A DNA stretch of 64,000 nucleotides from Geobacter sp. (GTDB lineage: Bacteria; Desulfobacterota; Desulfuromonadia; Geobacterales; Geobacteraceae), in contig JACOUQ010000027.1 of the NCBI GenBank assembly GCA_016177775.1, forward strand, positions 1 through 64,000, in the 5' to 3' direction. The notes under the pieces were generated by a model, which was not told where the DNA came from, ran no database searches, and was given only the letters and a program-made list of their open reading frames with translations. This document shows positions 21,772 through 29,094 of the stretch, in pieces. Both the position numbers and the translations under genes were made by a program. The first letter of the stretch is position 1, and each line of letters begins with the position of its first letter.

Positions 21772-22863
21772 ATGTGCAAAAAAGTTTTTATCGCCGCCAC
21801 CGGCCAGAATTGCGGAAAAACCACCGTCAGCGTGTCGCTCATGCACCTGGCCCGGAAAAAGTATGGGCGCGTCGGCTTCATCAAGCCGATCGGCCCCAAG
21901 TGCACCGAGTTCAACGGCATCACCATGGACAAGGACGCGGCGCTCATGGCCAGGATTTACGGCCTGGACGACGAGGCCCGCTTCATGTCCCCCGTGGTCC
22001 TCACCAAGCACTGTACCCGGCGCTTCCTCGACGGCGAGATCCCTGCAGATGTCCCGGTGCAGCAAATTGCCGAGGCCTGCCGGGAGCTGGAGGCAAGGAA
22101 CGACTTTCTTATAATCGAAGGTGCCGGTCATGGCGGGGTCGGTTCGGTCATCGGCCTGAACAACGCCAGGGTGGCCAAAATGCTGAATGCGCCGGTGCTC
22201 ATGGTCTCTGGCGGCGGCATCGGCAACGTCATCGATGCGGTACAGATGAACCTTGCCCTCTACGAGCGGGAACAAGCCGACGTTCGCCTGCTCATGGTGA
22301 ACAAGCTCTTCCCCGAGAAGAGGGAGAGCTCTCTCGCATACATCAACAAGGCCTTCGCCGGGACTCCCATCCGCGCCATGGGCGCTTTCGACTACTCGCC
22401 GGTACTCGCCAACCCGACACTGCAGAACATTTCCAGGCTCCTCAAGGAGCCCCTGAACGGCGACTCTGAAGGACGCCACAGGATCGTCAACCACATCCAG
22501 CTCGGCGCCGCATCATCCCAGCGGGTCATCGACGGCCTGAAGGATTCGACCCTCCTCGTCACCACCAGCTCCCGCGACGAGCTTATCGTCACCGTTTCTT
22601 CCCTTTACCACATCCCGGAATACAAGGAGATGATCGCCGGCCTGATCGTCTCGGGCTTCGCCCAGATGTCCCCCATCACCAAAAAAATCCTGGACGACAG
22701 CAACATCCCCTACATCCGCTTCCACGACACCACCGCAAACGCCTTCATGGCCCTCAACTACCACGTCTCCAAGATCAGCGCAGAGGACGAGGAAAAGCTC
22801 TCCCACATCATGTCGCAGGCGGAAACCGATATCGATTTCGACGCTATCGACGCGCTGCTTTGA
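21772..22863 (+). CDS. BioD-like P-loop and DRTGG domain protein (Pta N-terminal-like)
   Basis: A 363-residue protein. It has a dethiobiotin synthetase-like P-loop domain with Walker A ATGQNCGKTT (residues ~8-17), IIEGAGHGGVG, and MVSGGGIGN, followed by a DRTGG-type domain (HIQLGAASSQRVIDGL, then LLVTTSSRDELI). This matches the N-terminal half of long phosphotransacetylases without the catalytic Pta domain, so it is likely regulatory; its ligand is unknown. Its last eleven codons are duplicated beyond the adjacent hicAB pair at 23568, and the gene's likely terminator now sits after that second copy. Confidence 0.85.
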   Translation: MCKKVFIAATGQNCGKTTVSVSLMHLARKKYGRVGFIKPIGPKCTEFNGITMDKDAALMARIYGLDDEARFMSPVVLTKHCTRRFLDGEIPADVPVQQIAEACRELEARNDFLIIEGAGHGGVGSVIGLNNARVAKMLNAPVLMVSGGGIGNVIDAVQMNLALYEREQADVRLLMVNKLFPEKRESSLAYINKAFAGTPIRAMGAFDYSPVLANPTLQNISRLLKEPLNGDSEGRHRIVNHIQLGAASSQRVIDGLKDSTLLVTTSSRDELIVTVSSLYHIPEYKEMIAGLIVSGFAQMSPITKKILDDSNIPYIRFHDTTANAFMALNYHVSKISAEDEEKLSHIMSQAETDIDFDAIDALL

Positions 22864-22866
22864 TTC
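22828..22866 (+). repeat. 39-base direct repeat, left copy (gene 3' end)
   Basis: The last codons and stop of the BioD-like gene. The first 24 bases are identical to 23568-23591, and 34 of 39 bases match overall. It marks the left border of the hicAB segment. Confidence 0.85.
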
Positions 22867-22949
22867 TCTTCGTAATTCTGCCCAACACAGAACTGCTCTT
22901 AACCATTACCTCAGTTCCGCCCAAGTCCATTTCTGTTAACTACCCCCTC

Positions 22950-22978
22950 TTGACAGCCAGTATCATTATTGATATCAT
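22950..22978 (+). promoter_or_regulatory. hicAB promoter, probably leaderless
   Basis: Perfect TTGACA at 22950-22955, a 17-base spacer, and TATCAT (5/6) at 22973-22978. The predicted transcription start coincides with the hicA ATG at 22985, and no Shine-Dalgarno is present before hicA. The spacer and -10 contain TATCAT repeats and a TGATATCA palindrome that could be the HicB operator. Confidence 0.65.
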
Positions 22979-22984
22979 TTATCC

Positions 22985-23245
22985 ATGGCAAGCCTGCTTG
23001 AAATCATTGGAAAAATGCGCACCAATCCTGCTGGGGTTCGTTTTGCCGATCTCTGCAGGGTATGCGACCATTATTTCGGGCAAGCCCGTCAGGCAAGCGG
23101 AAGTCATCGGGTGTACAAGACCCCTTGGATTGGTGACCCACGGATCAACATCCAGAACAGCAAAGGCCAGGCAAAAACCTATCAAGTCAAACAGGTACTC
23201 AAGGCAATTGAACGGTTGGAGGTCGAACATGGCACAGAGAAATGA
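22985..23245 (+). CDS. hicA: HicA-family mRNA interferase toxin
   Basis: An 86-residue HicA-like toxin. The catalytic histidine is in GSHRVYKTP, the family GSHxx motif. It is somewhat longer than the ~60-residue minimal HicA, with an N-terminal helix (LLEIIGKMRTNPAGVRFADL). The 3' end overlaps the hicB start by 17 bases. It is toxin first, antitoxin second, as usual for hicAB. The absence of an SD and the promoter position suggest a leaderless transcript. Confidence 0.85.
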   Translation: MASLLEIIGKMRTNPAGVRFADLCRVCDHYFGQARQASGSHRVYKTPWIGDPRINIQNSKGQAKTYQVKQVLKAIERLEVEHGTEK

Positions 23246-23558
23246 CAAATATACTTATCGGGTCACTTGGTCAGAGGATGATGCCGAATACGTGGGACTC
23301 TGCGCAGAATTCCCAAGTTTAAGCTGGCTTGCGCAGTCTCCTGAGGCAGCATTAAAAGGAATCCGCAAGCTTGTGGGCACAGTTATTGCCGACATGCAAA
23401 GCAATGAAGAATCTGTCCCGGAGCCAATCGCCACCAAACATTTCAGCGGCAAATTTATGGTACGTGTCCCACCTGATGTGCATAGACAACTTGCAATTCA
23501 GGCAGCTGAAGCCGGAGTGAGTCTCAATCGTCTGGCAAGCGCAAAGCTCAGTCACTAG
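23229..23558 (+). CDS. hicB: HicB-family antitoxin
   Basis: A 109-residue antitoxin. The N-terminal partially degraded RNase-H-like HicB domain contains YTYRVTWSEDDAEYVGLCAEFPSLSWLA. The C-terminal part (FMVRVPPDVHRQLAIQAAEAGVSLN) is a ribbon-helix-helix DNA-binding segment, so autoregulation at the promoter before hicA is likely. ATG 23229 has GGAGG six bases upstream. Frame continues upstream to 22860, but that is the alternative frame of hicA. Confidence 0.88.
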   Translation: MAQRNDKYTYRVTWSEDDAEYVGLCAEFPSLSWLAQSPEAALKGIRKLVGTVIADMQSNEESVPEPIATKHFSGKFMVRVPPDVHRQLAIQAAEAGVSLNRLASAKLSH

Positions 23559-23567
23559 GCCCAATCT

Positions 23568-23606
23568 GATATCGATTTCGACGCTATCGACAGCCTTCTT
23601 TGATCC
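23568..23606 (+). repeat. 39-base direct repeat, right copy (remnant gene 3' end)
   Basis: A second copy of the 3' end of the BioD-like gene, still encoding Asp-Ile-Asp-Phe-Asp-Ala-Ile-Asp-Ser-Leu-Leu-stop in principle, and followed directly by an intrinsic terminator. It looks like the original gene end displaced by the hicAB segment. Confidence 0.85.
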
Positions 23607-23620
23607 ATTGTTCGGACACT

Positions 23621-23646
23621 TAGGCCGCCTGATGGGCGGCCTTTTT
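23621..23646 (+). terminator. intrinsic terminator
   Basis: AGGCCGCC and GGCGGCCT form an eight-base stem with a short loop, followed by TTTTTAATTT. It is shared by hicAB now, and probably by the BioD-like gene before the insertion. Confidence 0.85.
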
Positions 23647-23680
23647 AATTTGAGCAACAAACACAAAGGAGTCGAAACAT

Positions 23681-23700
23681 CAAAGGGGGCTATGCCCCCC
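23681..23700 (-). terminator. stem-loop after the AT-rich hypothetical gene
   Basis: GGGGGC-TAT-GCCCCC, a tight six-base stem. On the minus strand it is followed by TTTGATGTTT, a poor T tract, so termination is plausible but weak. Confidence 0.45.
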
Positions 23701-23720
23701 GTGATCACTCTTCAGCACCT

Positions 23721-24725
23721 TCAGCAGCCGCCTGTCCCTCGTGATTGTGAATAAGGTTTCCAGGATTTCGAATTCGGCATTATCTCATATATCACTTCTT
23801 CTGCCCACTCCCAGTATCCTGAGTTCAAGAACACGAAAACCCTGCCATTTAGGTAGACAAACTTGTCTATCTCAAAACCGCCAACGCCTTTTCCATCAGG
23901 ATTCATTGGTATTACTTCGTCAAGCCTGACCTGTGCATTTTCTATATCCAATTGGTAAAGACCTGCCATGCAGCATTGCATTTCACCCTTTTCGCTGTGC
24001 CATACGGCAGATACAAATTGATTAGCAGTACTATTTTGTGGTCTATATACAGTAACTGCAGGGAGATCGAAGAATTTTATTTCTGAAGTTTTAACCCCTT
24101 CTGAATAAAATTCATTGTTTTTCAGGAATTGGGTGAACTTATCTTTCAGCATCTTTGCTAATACATTTTTAAAATATTCAGGGATTTTTGTTTCAACATA
24201 CGGGACTATATTCAGCTTTTTGATCAGAGGATGAGGTTGTTTCAAAACCACAATTTGCTCGTTAGAAAAATCGTGAACAACCGCCTTTTCAGGAGCAAGC
24301 TTGACAGTGATAGTATCGTCTCCACAACCGTCATCTACGTTATAATAAAATCCCTCTGTTGCCATGGCATAATTCGAATAATTTGACAGCACGGTATATT
24401 TATCACTCGACTTATTTACCACCATTTTTTGTAACAGCTTTGGTTTGATCCTGAAGATTTTCTGGACAGTTGGAACAGTCAACCCCCTCTCTTCCAAGGT
24501 CCGCCTGATTTCGTAATTCCAGCTTTCCAAGTCAGACTCGATCAAAATATAATTTTTTGACTGAGACATAACAAATTTGAAATTAAAGTAATCTCGTGCC
24601 GAATTGGCATTAGAGCCAATTTTATTATCACTACTATTTTGACTCTGAGCAATGCCAGTTTTTGTAAACACAATACAAGTTGTCACCAATAGCGCAATCA
24701 ATACAAAACAAGCATTGCCTTTCAT
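23721..24725 (-). CDS. hypothetical secreted protein
   Basis: A 334-residue protein of unrecognised family. The N-terminus (MKGNACFVLIALLVTTCIVF) is a signal peptide; no clear lipobox is seen. The mature part is Lys/Asn/Ser-rich with a CGDD segment, a CC pair in EMQCCMAGLYQLDIE, and a C-terminal Ser/Arg/Gly tail ending in Cys. Base composition is visibly more AT-rich than in flanking genes and the codons are A/T-ending, so recent acquisition is likely; it adjoins the hicAB insertion. No function can be proposed. Confidence 0.7.
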   Translation of the reverse strand: MKGNACFVLIALLVTTCIVFTKTGIAQSQNSSDNKIGSNANSARDYFNFKFVMSQSKNYILIESDLESWNYEIRRTLEERGLTVPTVQKIFRIKPKLLQKMVVNKSSDKYTVLSNYSNYAMATEGFYYNVDDGCGDDTITVKLAPEKAVVHDFSNEQIVVLKQPHPLIKKLNIVPYVETKIPEYFKNVLAKMLKDKFTQFLKNNEFYSEGVKTSEIKFFDLPAVTVYRPQNSTANQFVSAVWHSEKGEMQCCMAGLYQLDIENAQVRLDEVIPMNPDGKGVGGFEIDKFVYLNGRVFVFLNSGYWEWAEEVIYEIMPNSKSWKPYSQSRGTGGC

Positions 24726-24738
24726 ACCCCCCCCTCTT

Positions 24739-25641
24739 TCACACCACCAGCCGCACGAAATCCGGCACAGCTCTTATCCGCACCGGCGCATGGCAGAGGT
24801 AATCCCCGTCGATCTGCACCGCTTTCGTGCCGCTGACCACCACTTCCGACGCATTCACGAGTTCCACGCCGCTCCCGCCGGCCCCCATGCCAAAAACAAG
24901 CCGGGCGCTTGCCTTGAGATAGGTCCACCTGCTGCTTCCAGTGATGCAGACCAGTTGAAAACCGGGGGTGAAAATGTCCCCTTCCGGGGCGAGCGCGAAC
25001 GTTCCGGCGTACTTGGCCGAATTGCAGACAACCACCGTGTGGCAGAGAATGGTTCGGTCATCGGCCGTCACCTCCACCGGCTCCCGCTCCCAGGAGATGA
25101 GTCGACGCAGGGCCGACAGGATGTACGCCCCTTCTTTCAGGATTCTCTTCTCTCCGAGCCTGACCCCCTCCACCACTGCCCCGTCAAAACCGATCCCGGC
25201 CATGAGCAGGAAATAGCGGCTCAGCCCCTCCTTTTCGAGAAGCCCGACCGACATGATCCTGGTCGTGCCCCGTTCGATGCGGCGCAGGGCGTCATCAACG
25301 GAGGCAATGCCGAGCTCCCGCGCCAGCACGTTGGAGGTGCCGAGCGGGAGCACTGCCAGGGTCGCCCTGCCGGGGGTGAGACCGTTCACTACGCCGTTGA
25401 TGGTGCCGTCTCCCCCGCCGGCGATAATGAAAGGCTCCGCTTCTTCCTCGCATATGCGCCGGGCAAAGAGGGAGGCATCGTCAGGACCGCCGGTCAGCAG
25501 AACCTTCGGAACAAAGCCGTGCCTCGGGAGCATTGATGTAATTCTGTCAAGGAGACGTGGCGAATAACTGCCTGCGGTGGGATTGATTACGAGGTGGGCG
25601 ATCCTGGGCAAATCCTGCATCCTCCTGCGAGCGGGGTCCAT
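24739..25641 (-). CDS. diacylglycerol/lipid kinase family protein (YegS-like)
   Basis: A 300-residue DAGK-catalytic-domain protein. Signatures: LVINPTAG near the N-terminus, the nucleotide loop GGGDGTINGVVNGL around residues 76-89, LPLGTSNVLAREL, and MAGIGFDG. These define the lipid/sphingosine kinase-like family; the bacterial substrate is often undefined. The start is ambiguous: ATG 25641, or ATG 25620 with GGAGG too close for an efficient SD. The minus-strand gene lies downstream of the Lon-like gene, after a GCAAAG palindromic repeat. Confidence 0.85.
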   Translation of the reverse strand: MDPARRRMQDLPRIAHLVINPTAGSYSPRLLDRITSMLPRHGFVPKVLLTGGPDDASLFARRICEEEAEPFIIAGGGDGTINGVVNGLTPGRATLAVLPLGTSNVLARELGIASVDDALRRIERGTTRIMSVGLLEKEGLSRYFLLMAGIGFDGAVVEGVRLGEKRILKEGAYILSALRRLISWEREPVEVTADDRTILCHTVVVCNSAKYAGTFALAPEGDIFTPGFQLVCITGSSRWTYLKASARLVFGMGAGGSGVELVNASEVVVSGTKAVQIDGDYLCHAPVRIRAVPDFVRLVV

Positions 25642-25702
25642 ATAACCTACCGGACAATATCACAATAACGCTCGCGGAGCCATATATACCTGCAAAAGTT
25701 AT

Positions 25703-25815
25703 TTCGCGCAAAGCTCGCAAAGAACGCAAAGAAAAATCAAACCAACAGGTATGTTTCTATATCCTTTTTGAAGTATTTGAATTTCTTGGCGGCCTTTGCG
25801 TCTTTGCGCGAGGAA
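25703..25815. repeat. GCAAAG-type palindromic repeat, copy 2
   Basis: The left arm GCGCAAAGCTCGCAAAG with a further GCAAAG is mirrored by the right arm CTTTGCGTCTTTGCGCG across about 55 bases. It is the same family as 4983-5064 and separates the Lon-like gene from the lipid kinase gene. Confidence 0.7.
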
Positions 25816-25834
25816 ATGCGGTTTCAAAGCTTTG

Positions 25835-28255
25835 CTACGCTATCTGTTTCTTCTCCTCCTTCTCCGCCGCGACAAACTTCTTCATGCTGTCCACGATGTC
25901 GCGCAGCCGCTTGTTCACGAGATAATTTATGCTCCCCTCCGGATAGACGCCATCAGGCTGGAGCTCGCCGGCCGGAACGCCGGTCAGGATCTCGATCCCC
26001 TCGTCGATGGTTTCCACGCTCCAGATGTGGAATTGGCCGGCCTTTACCGCCTCCACCACCTCGTCCTTGAGCATCAGGTGCCGCTCGTTGCTCTTCGGGA
26101 TGACGACCCCCTGGTTTCCGGTCAGCCCCTTCATCTTGCAGACCGCAAAGAACCCCTCGATCTTGTGGTTGACGCCGCCGATGGGCTGTATCCTCCCCAG
26201 CTGGTTGACGCTGCCGGTCACTGCGATCCCCTGCTTGAGAGGGATGCCAGAGAGGGTCGAAAGGAGCGCATAGAGCTCGGTAGACGAGGCGCTGTCCCCC
26301 TCGACCCCTTCGTAGGACTGCTCGAAGCAGATAGAGGCCGAAAAGGAGAGCGGCTTGTCGTGGGCGTACCTCCCCCCCATATAACCGGTTATGATCATGA
26401 CCCCCTTGTCGTGGATCGGTCCGGACAGTTTCACCTCCCGCTCTATATTGACCATCCCCGCCTTTCCCAGGTAAACCCTGGCAGTGACCCGTGAGGGGCG
26501 GCCAAAGGTATGATCCCCGAGAGAAATGACCGACAGGCCGTTTATCTGCCCCACCACCTCCCCCTCGGTTTCGCAGAGGATGGTCCCGTCCTCGAAGAGC
26601 TCCTGCATCCGATCCTCGACGCGGTTGCTGCGATATATCTTCTCCTCTATCGCCTTGGCGACGTAATCCTTTGTCACATGGCTGCTCTTCTCCTTCGTGG
26701 CCCAGTAACTCGCCTCCTTGATCAGGTCGGCTATCTCCATGAACTGGGTGGAGAATCGCTCCTGGTCATCCACCAGGCGGGACGAGTATTCCAGGAGCCT
26801 GGCGACCCCGCTGTTGTCGAAGGGGAGAAGCTTTTCGTTCCGGCAGTGGGTTGCAATGAACATGGCGTAATCCCGCACGATCTCCGGGGTCCTGGTGACA
26901 CGGCTGTCGAAGTCCGCCTTTACCTTGAAGAACTTCCGGTAATCCGGCTCCAGGTGATAGAGAAGGTAATAAATCCAGGGGGTGCCGATCATGATAATCT
27001 TGGCCTGAAGGGGGATCGGTTCGGGCTTGAGCGATACCATGGTCATGAAGCGGTACTGCTCCAGCACGTCCTCTATCTTGATCTCGCCGCTCCTGATGCA
27101 GCGTTTCAGGGCATCCCAGGCAAAGGGGTTTATCAGCACCTCGCGCGCGTCGAGAATGAGATACCCGCCGTTGGCCCGGTGCAGCGCCCCCGGCTTGATC
27201 AGGCTGAAATTGGTGCTGGCCGCGCCACCCATCTGCATGACCTGTTCGATACGCCCGAAAAGGTTGTTATAGGTGGGGTTTACCTCGAAAATCACCGGCG
27301 CTCCCTCGGTCTCCCGGTTGTCTACAAGGATGTTCACCTCGTAGCGTTCGAACGAGGGCTCCTGGCGGGGGAGCCTGATGCCGGCAATCTGCGGGGCCGG
27401 CTGCGGCGGCTTAAAATCCTCCAGATTGTTGAGGATGTCTTCCTGCACCGCATCCAGATGTTCCACAACCTTGGCAAAGTCGGCATACTTCTCCTTGAGC
27501 GGCTCGATATGGTGACCCAGAGCCGACAGGCCGAGCTCGCGGTCGAGCTGGGCCATCCTGTCGCGGGTCTCCTTCTCGTTCTCCCGGACCTTGCGCAGCA
27601 CGTCGTTCAGCTTTTCGGACAGCTCCTTGCCGACTGTCTCGACCTTCTCCATCTCCTCCTTGGGAAGCGCCTCGTATTCCTCCTGCGTATAGTTCCGCCC
27701 CTCCTTCTGCGGCACCATCACCAGTCCGGATACGGTCCGTTGGAGCGAAAACCCCTTCCCTGCCGCCTCCTCCTCGAGCTTGCCGAACAGCTCGGAGTTT
27801 TCCTGCTGGTATTCCTCGAATATCGCGGATTTCTGACTCTCGTACTCCTTGCTGTCCAGGGCCTTAGGAATGTCGTTCCGCACACTCTCCAGCATTTCCT
27901 TGATGTCCGACGCGAATTCGATCCCCTTTCCGGCTGCAAGTGCCAGGGCAACCGGCGTGTCCCCCTGTTTGAAATTGTTGACGTAACACCAGTCCGACGG
28001 AGGGGGCTCGGATTTGGCCTGCTTCTTCAAGAGGTTTTTGATGGTGGAAGTTCGTCCGGTACCGGGCTCACCCGCCATGAACAGGTTGAATCCCAACTCC
28101 TTTATCCCGAGCCCGAAATCCAGGGACTTCAAAGCTCGCTCCTGGCCGATGGTCCCTTCCAGCTCCGGCAGTTCATCGGTGGATTTGAAATCGAAATCCG
28201 CGGGATCACATTCCCATCTCAGCTTGTCAACCGGTACTTTCAGTTTGTCGGACAC
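25835..28255 (-). CDS. Lon-like ATP-dependent protease (AAA_32/LonB-type)
   Basis: An 806-residue protein. The N-terminal AAA part has a Walker A loop GEPGTGRTS (residues ~62-70) with Arg in place of the usual Lys, as in this subfamily. A long coiled-coil insertion follows (~170-300, Glu/Lys-rich). The C-terminal Lon protease domain has the Ser in EGDSASSTELYALLS and the Lys in GGVNHKIEGFF. It lacks the N-terminal substrate domain of classical Lon. Start: GTG at 28255 with CGGAGG five bases upstream; frame upstream of it runs through the palindromic repeat at 28311 and is not coding. The role is protein quality control or regulated proteolysis. Confidence 0.9.
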   Translation of the reverse strand: MSDKLKVPVDKLRWECDPADFDFKSTDELPELEGTIGQERALKSLDFGLGIKELGFNLFMAGEPGTGRTSTIKNLLKKQAKSEPPPSDWCYVNNFKQGDTPVALALAAGKGIEFASDIKEMLESVRNDIPKALDSKEYESQKSAIFEEYQQENSELFGKLEEEAAGKGFSLQRTVSGLVMVPQKEGRNYTQEEYEALPKEEMEKVETVGKELSEKLNDVLRKVRENEKETRDRMAQLDRELGLSALGHHIEPLKEKYADFAKVVEHLDAVQEDILNNLEDFKPPQPAPQIAGIRLPRQEPSFERYEVNILVDNRETEGAPVIFEVNPTYNNLFGRIEQVMQMGGAASTNFSLIKPGALHRANGGYLILDAREVLINPFAWDALKRCIRSGEIKIEDVLEQYRFMTMVSLKPEPIPLQAKIIMIGTPWIYYLLYHLEPDYRKFFKVKADFDSRVTRTPEIVRDYAMFIATHCRNEKLLPFDNSGVARLLEYSSRLVDDQERFSTQFMEIADLIKEASYWATKEKSSHVTKDYVAKAIEEKIYRSNRVEDRMQELFEDGTILCETEGEVVGQINGLSVISLGDHTFGRPSRVTARVYLGKAGMVNIEREVKLSGPIHDKGVMIITGYMGGRYAHDKPLSFSASICFEQSYEGVEGDSASSTELYALLSTLSGIPLKQGIAVTGSVNQLGRIQPIGGVNHKIEGFFAVCKMKGLTGNQGVVIPKSNERHLMLKDEVVEAVKAGQFHIWSVETIDEGIEILTGVPAGELQPDGVYPEGSINYLVNKRLRDIVDSMKKFVAAEKEEKKQIA

Positions 28256-28310
28256 TGTTCCCTCCGTGACGTAATGGAAATCAGACTTCTGAGCAACTTG
28301 CACCTGATCG

Positions 28311-28402
28311 ACCACCCCCCAGCCCCCTCCTAACCAAGGAGGGGGAGTTTGCTCCCCTCCTATTTTAGGAGGACCCAAAGGGCCTAAAGGGCTGGGGGTG
28401 GT
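28311..28402. repeat. three-way-junction palindromic repeat, copy 1
   Basis: The outer arms ACCACCCCCCAGCCCC and GGGCTGGGGGTGGT enclose two hairpins, CCCCCTCCT/AGGAGGGGG and CCTCCT/AGGAGG, with an extra ~16 bases before the closing arm. It lies 56 bases upstream of the Lon-like GTG start. Related copies are at 41546-41620 and 62317-62393. Confidence 0.85.
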
Positions 28403-28461
28403 AAGCTTTGCAAAGCTTCTCTCCGTCAAAGCACTGCCAAGGCTGCGTGGGGTGCTAATAG

Positions 28462-29082
28462 CTACACCCGCGGCAGCATCTCATCCAGCATATCCTCGAA
28501 CCTTGCCGCAATGTTCACCTTGACCTCCCCCACCTCCGGAGCACGGTTTGAGAGGGCCTTTAGGGAAGTCACCCGGCAATTCGTCATGCCGCAAGGATTG
28601 ATGGCGCTGAAAGGGGCAAGGTCGTTGGTCACGTTCAGGGCAAAGCCATGCATGGTGACCCAGCGCCGTACCCCCACGCCGATGGCGGCGAGCTTGCCCT
28701 CATCGACCCAGATGCCGGTCCTGCCCGGTATCCGACAAGCCGCAACGCCGTAATCGGCAGCCGTGGCAATCAGGAACTCCTCCAGAAAGCGGAGATAACG
28801 GTGCAGGTCCCTTCCCCTCCGGGAGAGGTCGACCAGCGGGTACCCCACCACCTGTCCCGGCCCGTGCCAGGTAACGTCTCCGCCGCGATTGATGCGGACC
28901 GCCTCGATATTGCTGTCGATGATGTTCGCATCGTTTCCGCCGCTCCCGATGGTATAAACCGGCGTATGTTCCAGCAAAAGGAGCGTTTCCTGGATTTTGG
29001 CGGCAGCCACTTCGGCGGCCATCTGTTCCTGTATGGCCCACGCTTCGCCAAAGTCGATGAGACCGAGATCGAGTGGATTCAT
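28462..29082 (-). CDS. lipB: octanoyl-[ACP]:protein N-octanoyltransferase
   Basis: A 206-residue LipB. The catalytic Cys is in INPCGMTNC and the Lys in EGKLAAIGVGVRRW; the RGGDVTWHGPGQVVGYPLVDL block is the family signature. It starts 12 bases after pdhC, so it is expressed with the E2 subunit that is its substrate. The window also encodes a LipM-like enzyme beside lipA, giving two predicted routes for octanoyl transfer. Confidence 0.95.
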   Translation of the reverse strand: MNPLDLGLIDFGEAWAIQEQMAAEVAAAKIQETLLLLEHTPVYTIGSGGNDANIIDSNIEAVRINRGGDVTWHGPGQVVGYPLVDLSRRGRDLHRYLRFLEEFLIATAADYGVAACRIPGRTGIWVDEGKLAAIGVGVRRWVTMHGFALNVTNDLAPFSAINPCGMTNCRVTSLKALSNRAPEVGEVKVNIAARFEDMLDEMLPRV

Positions 29083-29094
29083 GACCTTCCTCTC

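Noticed and set aside
26510-28333. Long open frame (about 600 codons) on the plus strand opposite the Lon-like gene
   Set aside because: It is a GC-skew artefact: the protein has no family features while the opposite strand encodes a clear protease. The same holds for other long antisense frames opposite sucA, acn, gcvP and pdh genes.
28255-28429. N-terminal extension of the Lon-like protease
   Set aside because: The extension translates the palindromic repeat at 28311-28402; the GTG at 28255 with a good SD gives the family N-terminus.
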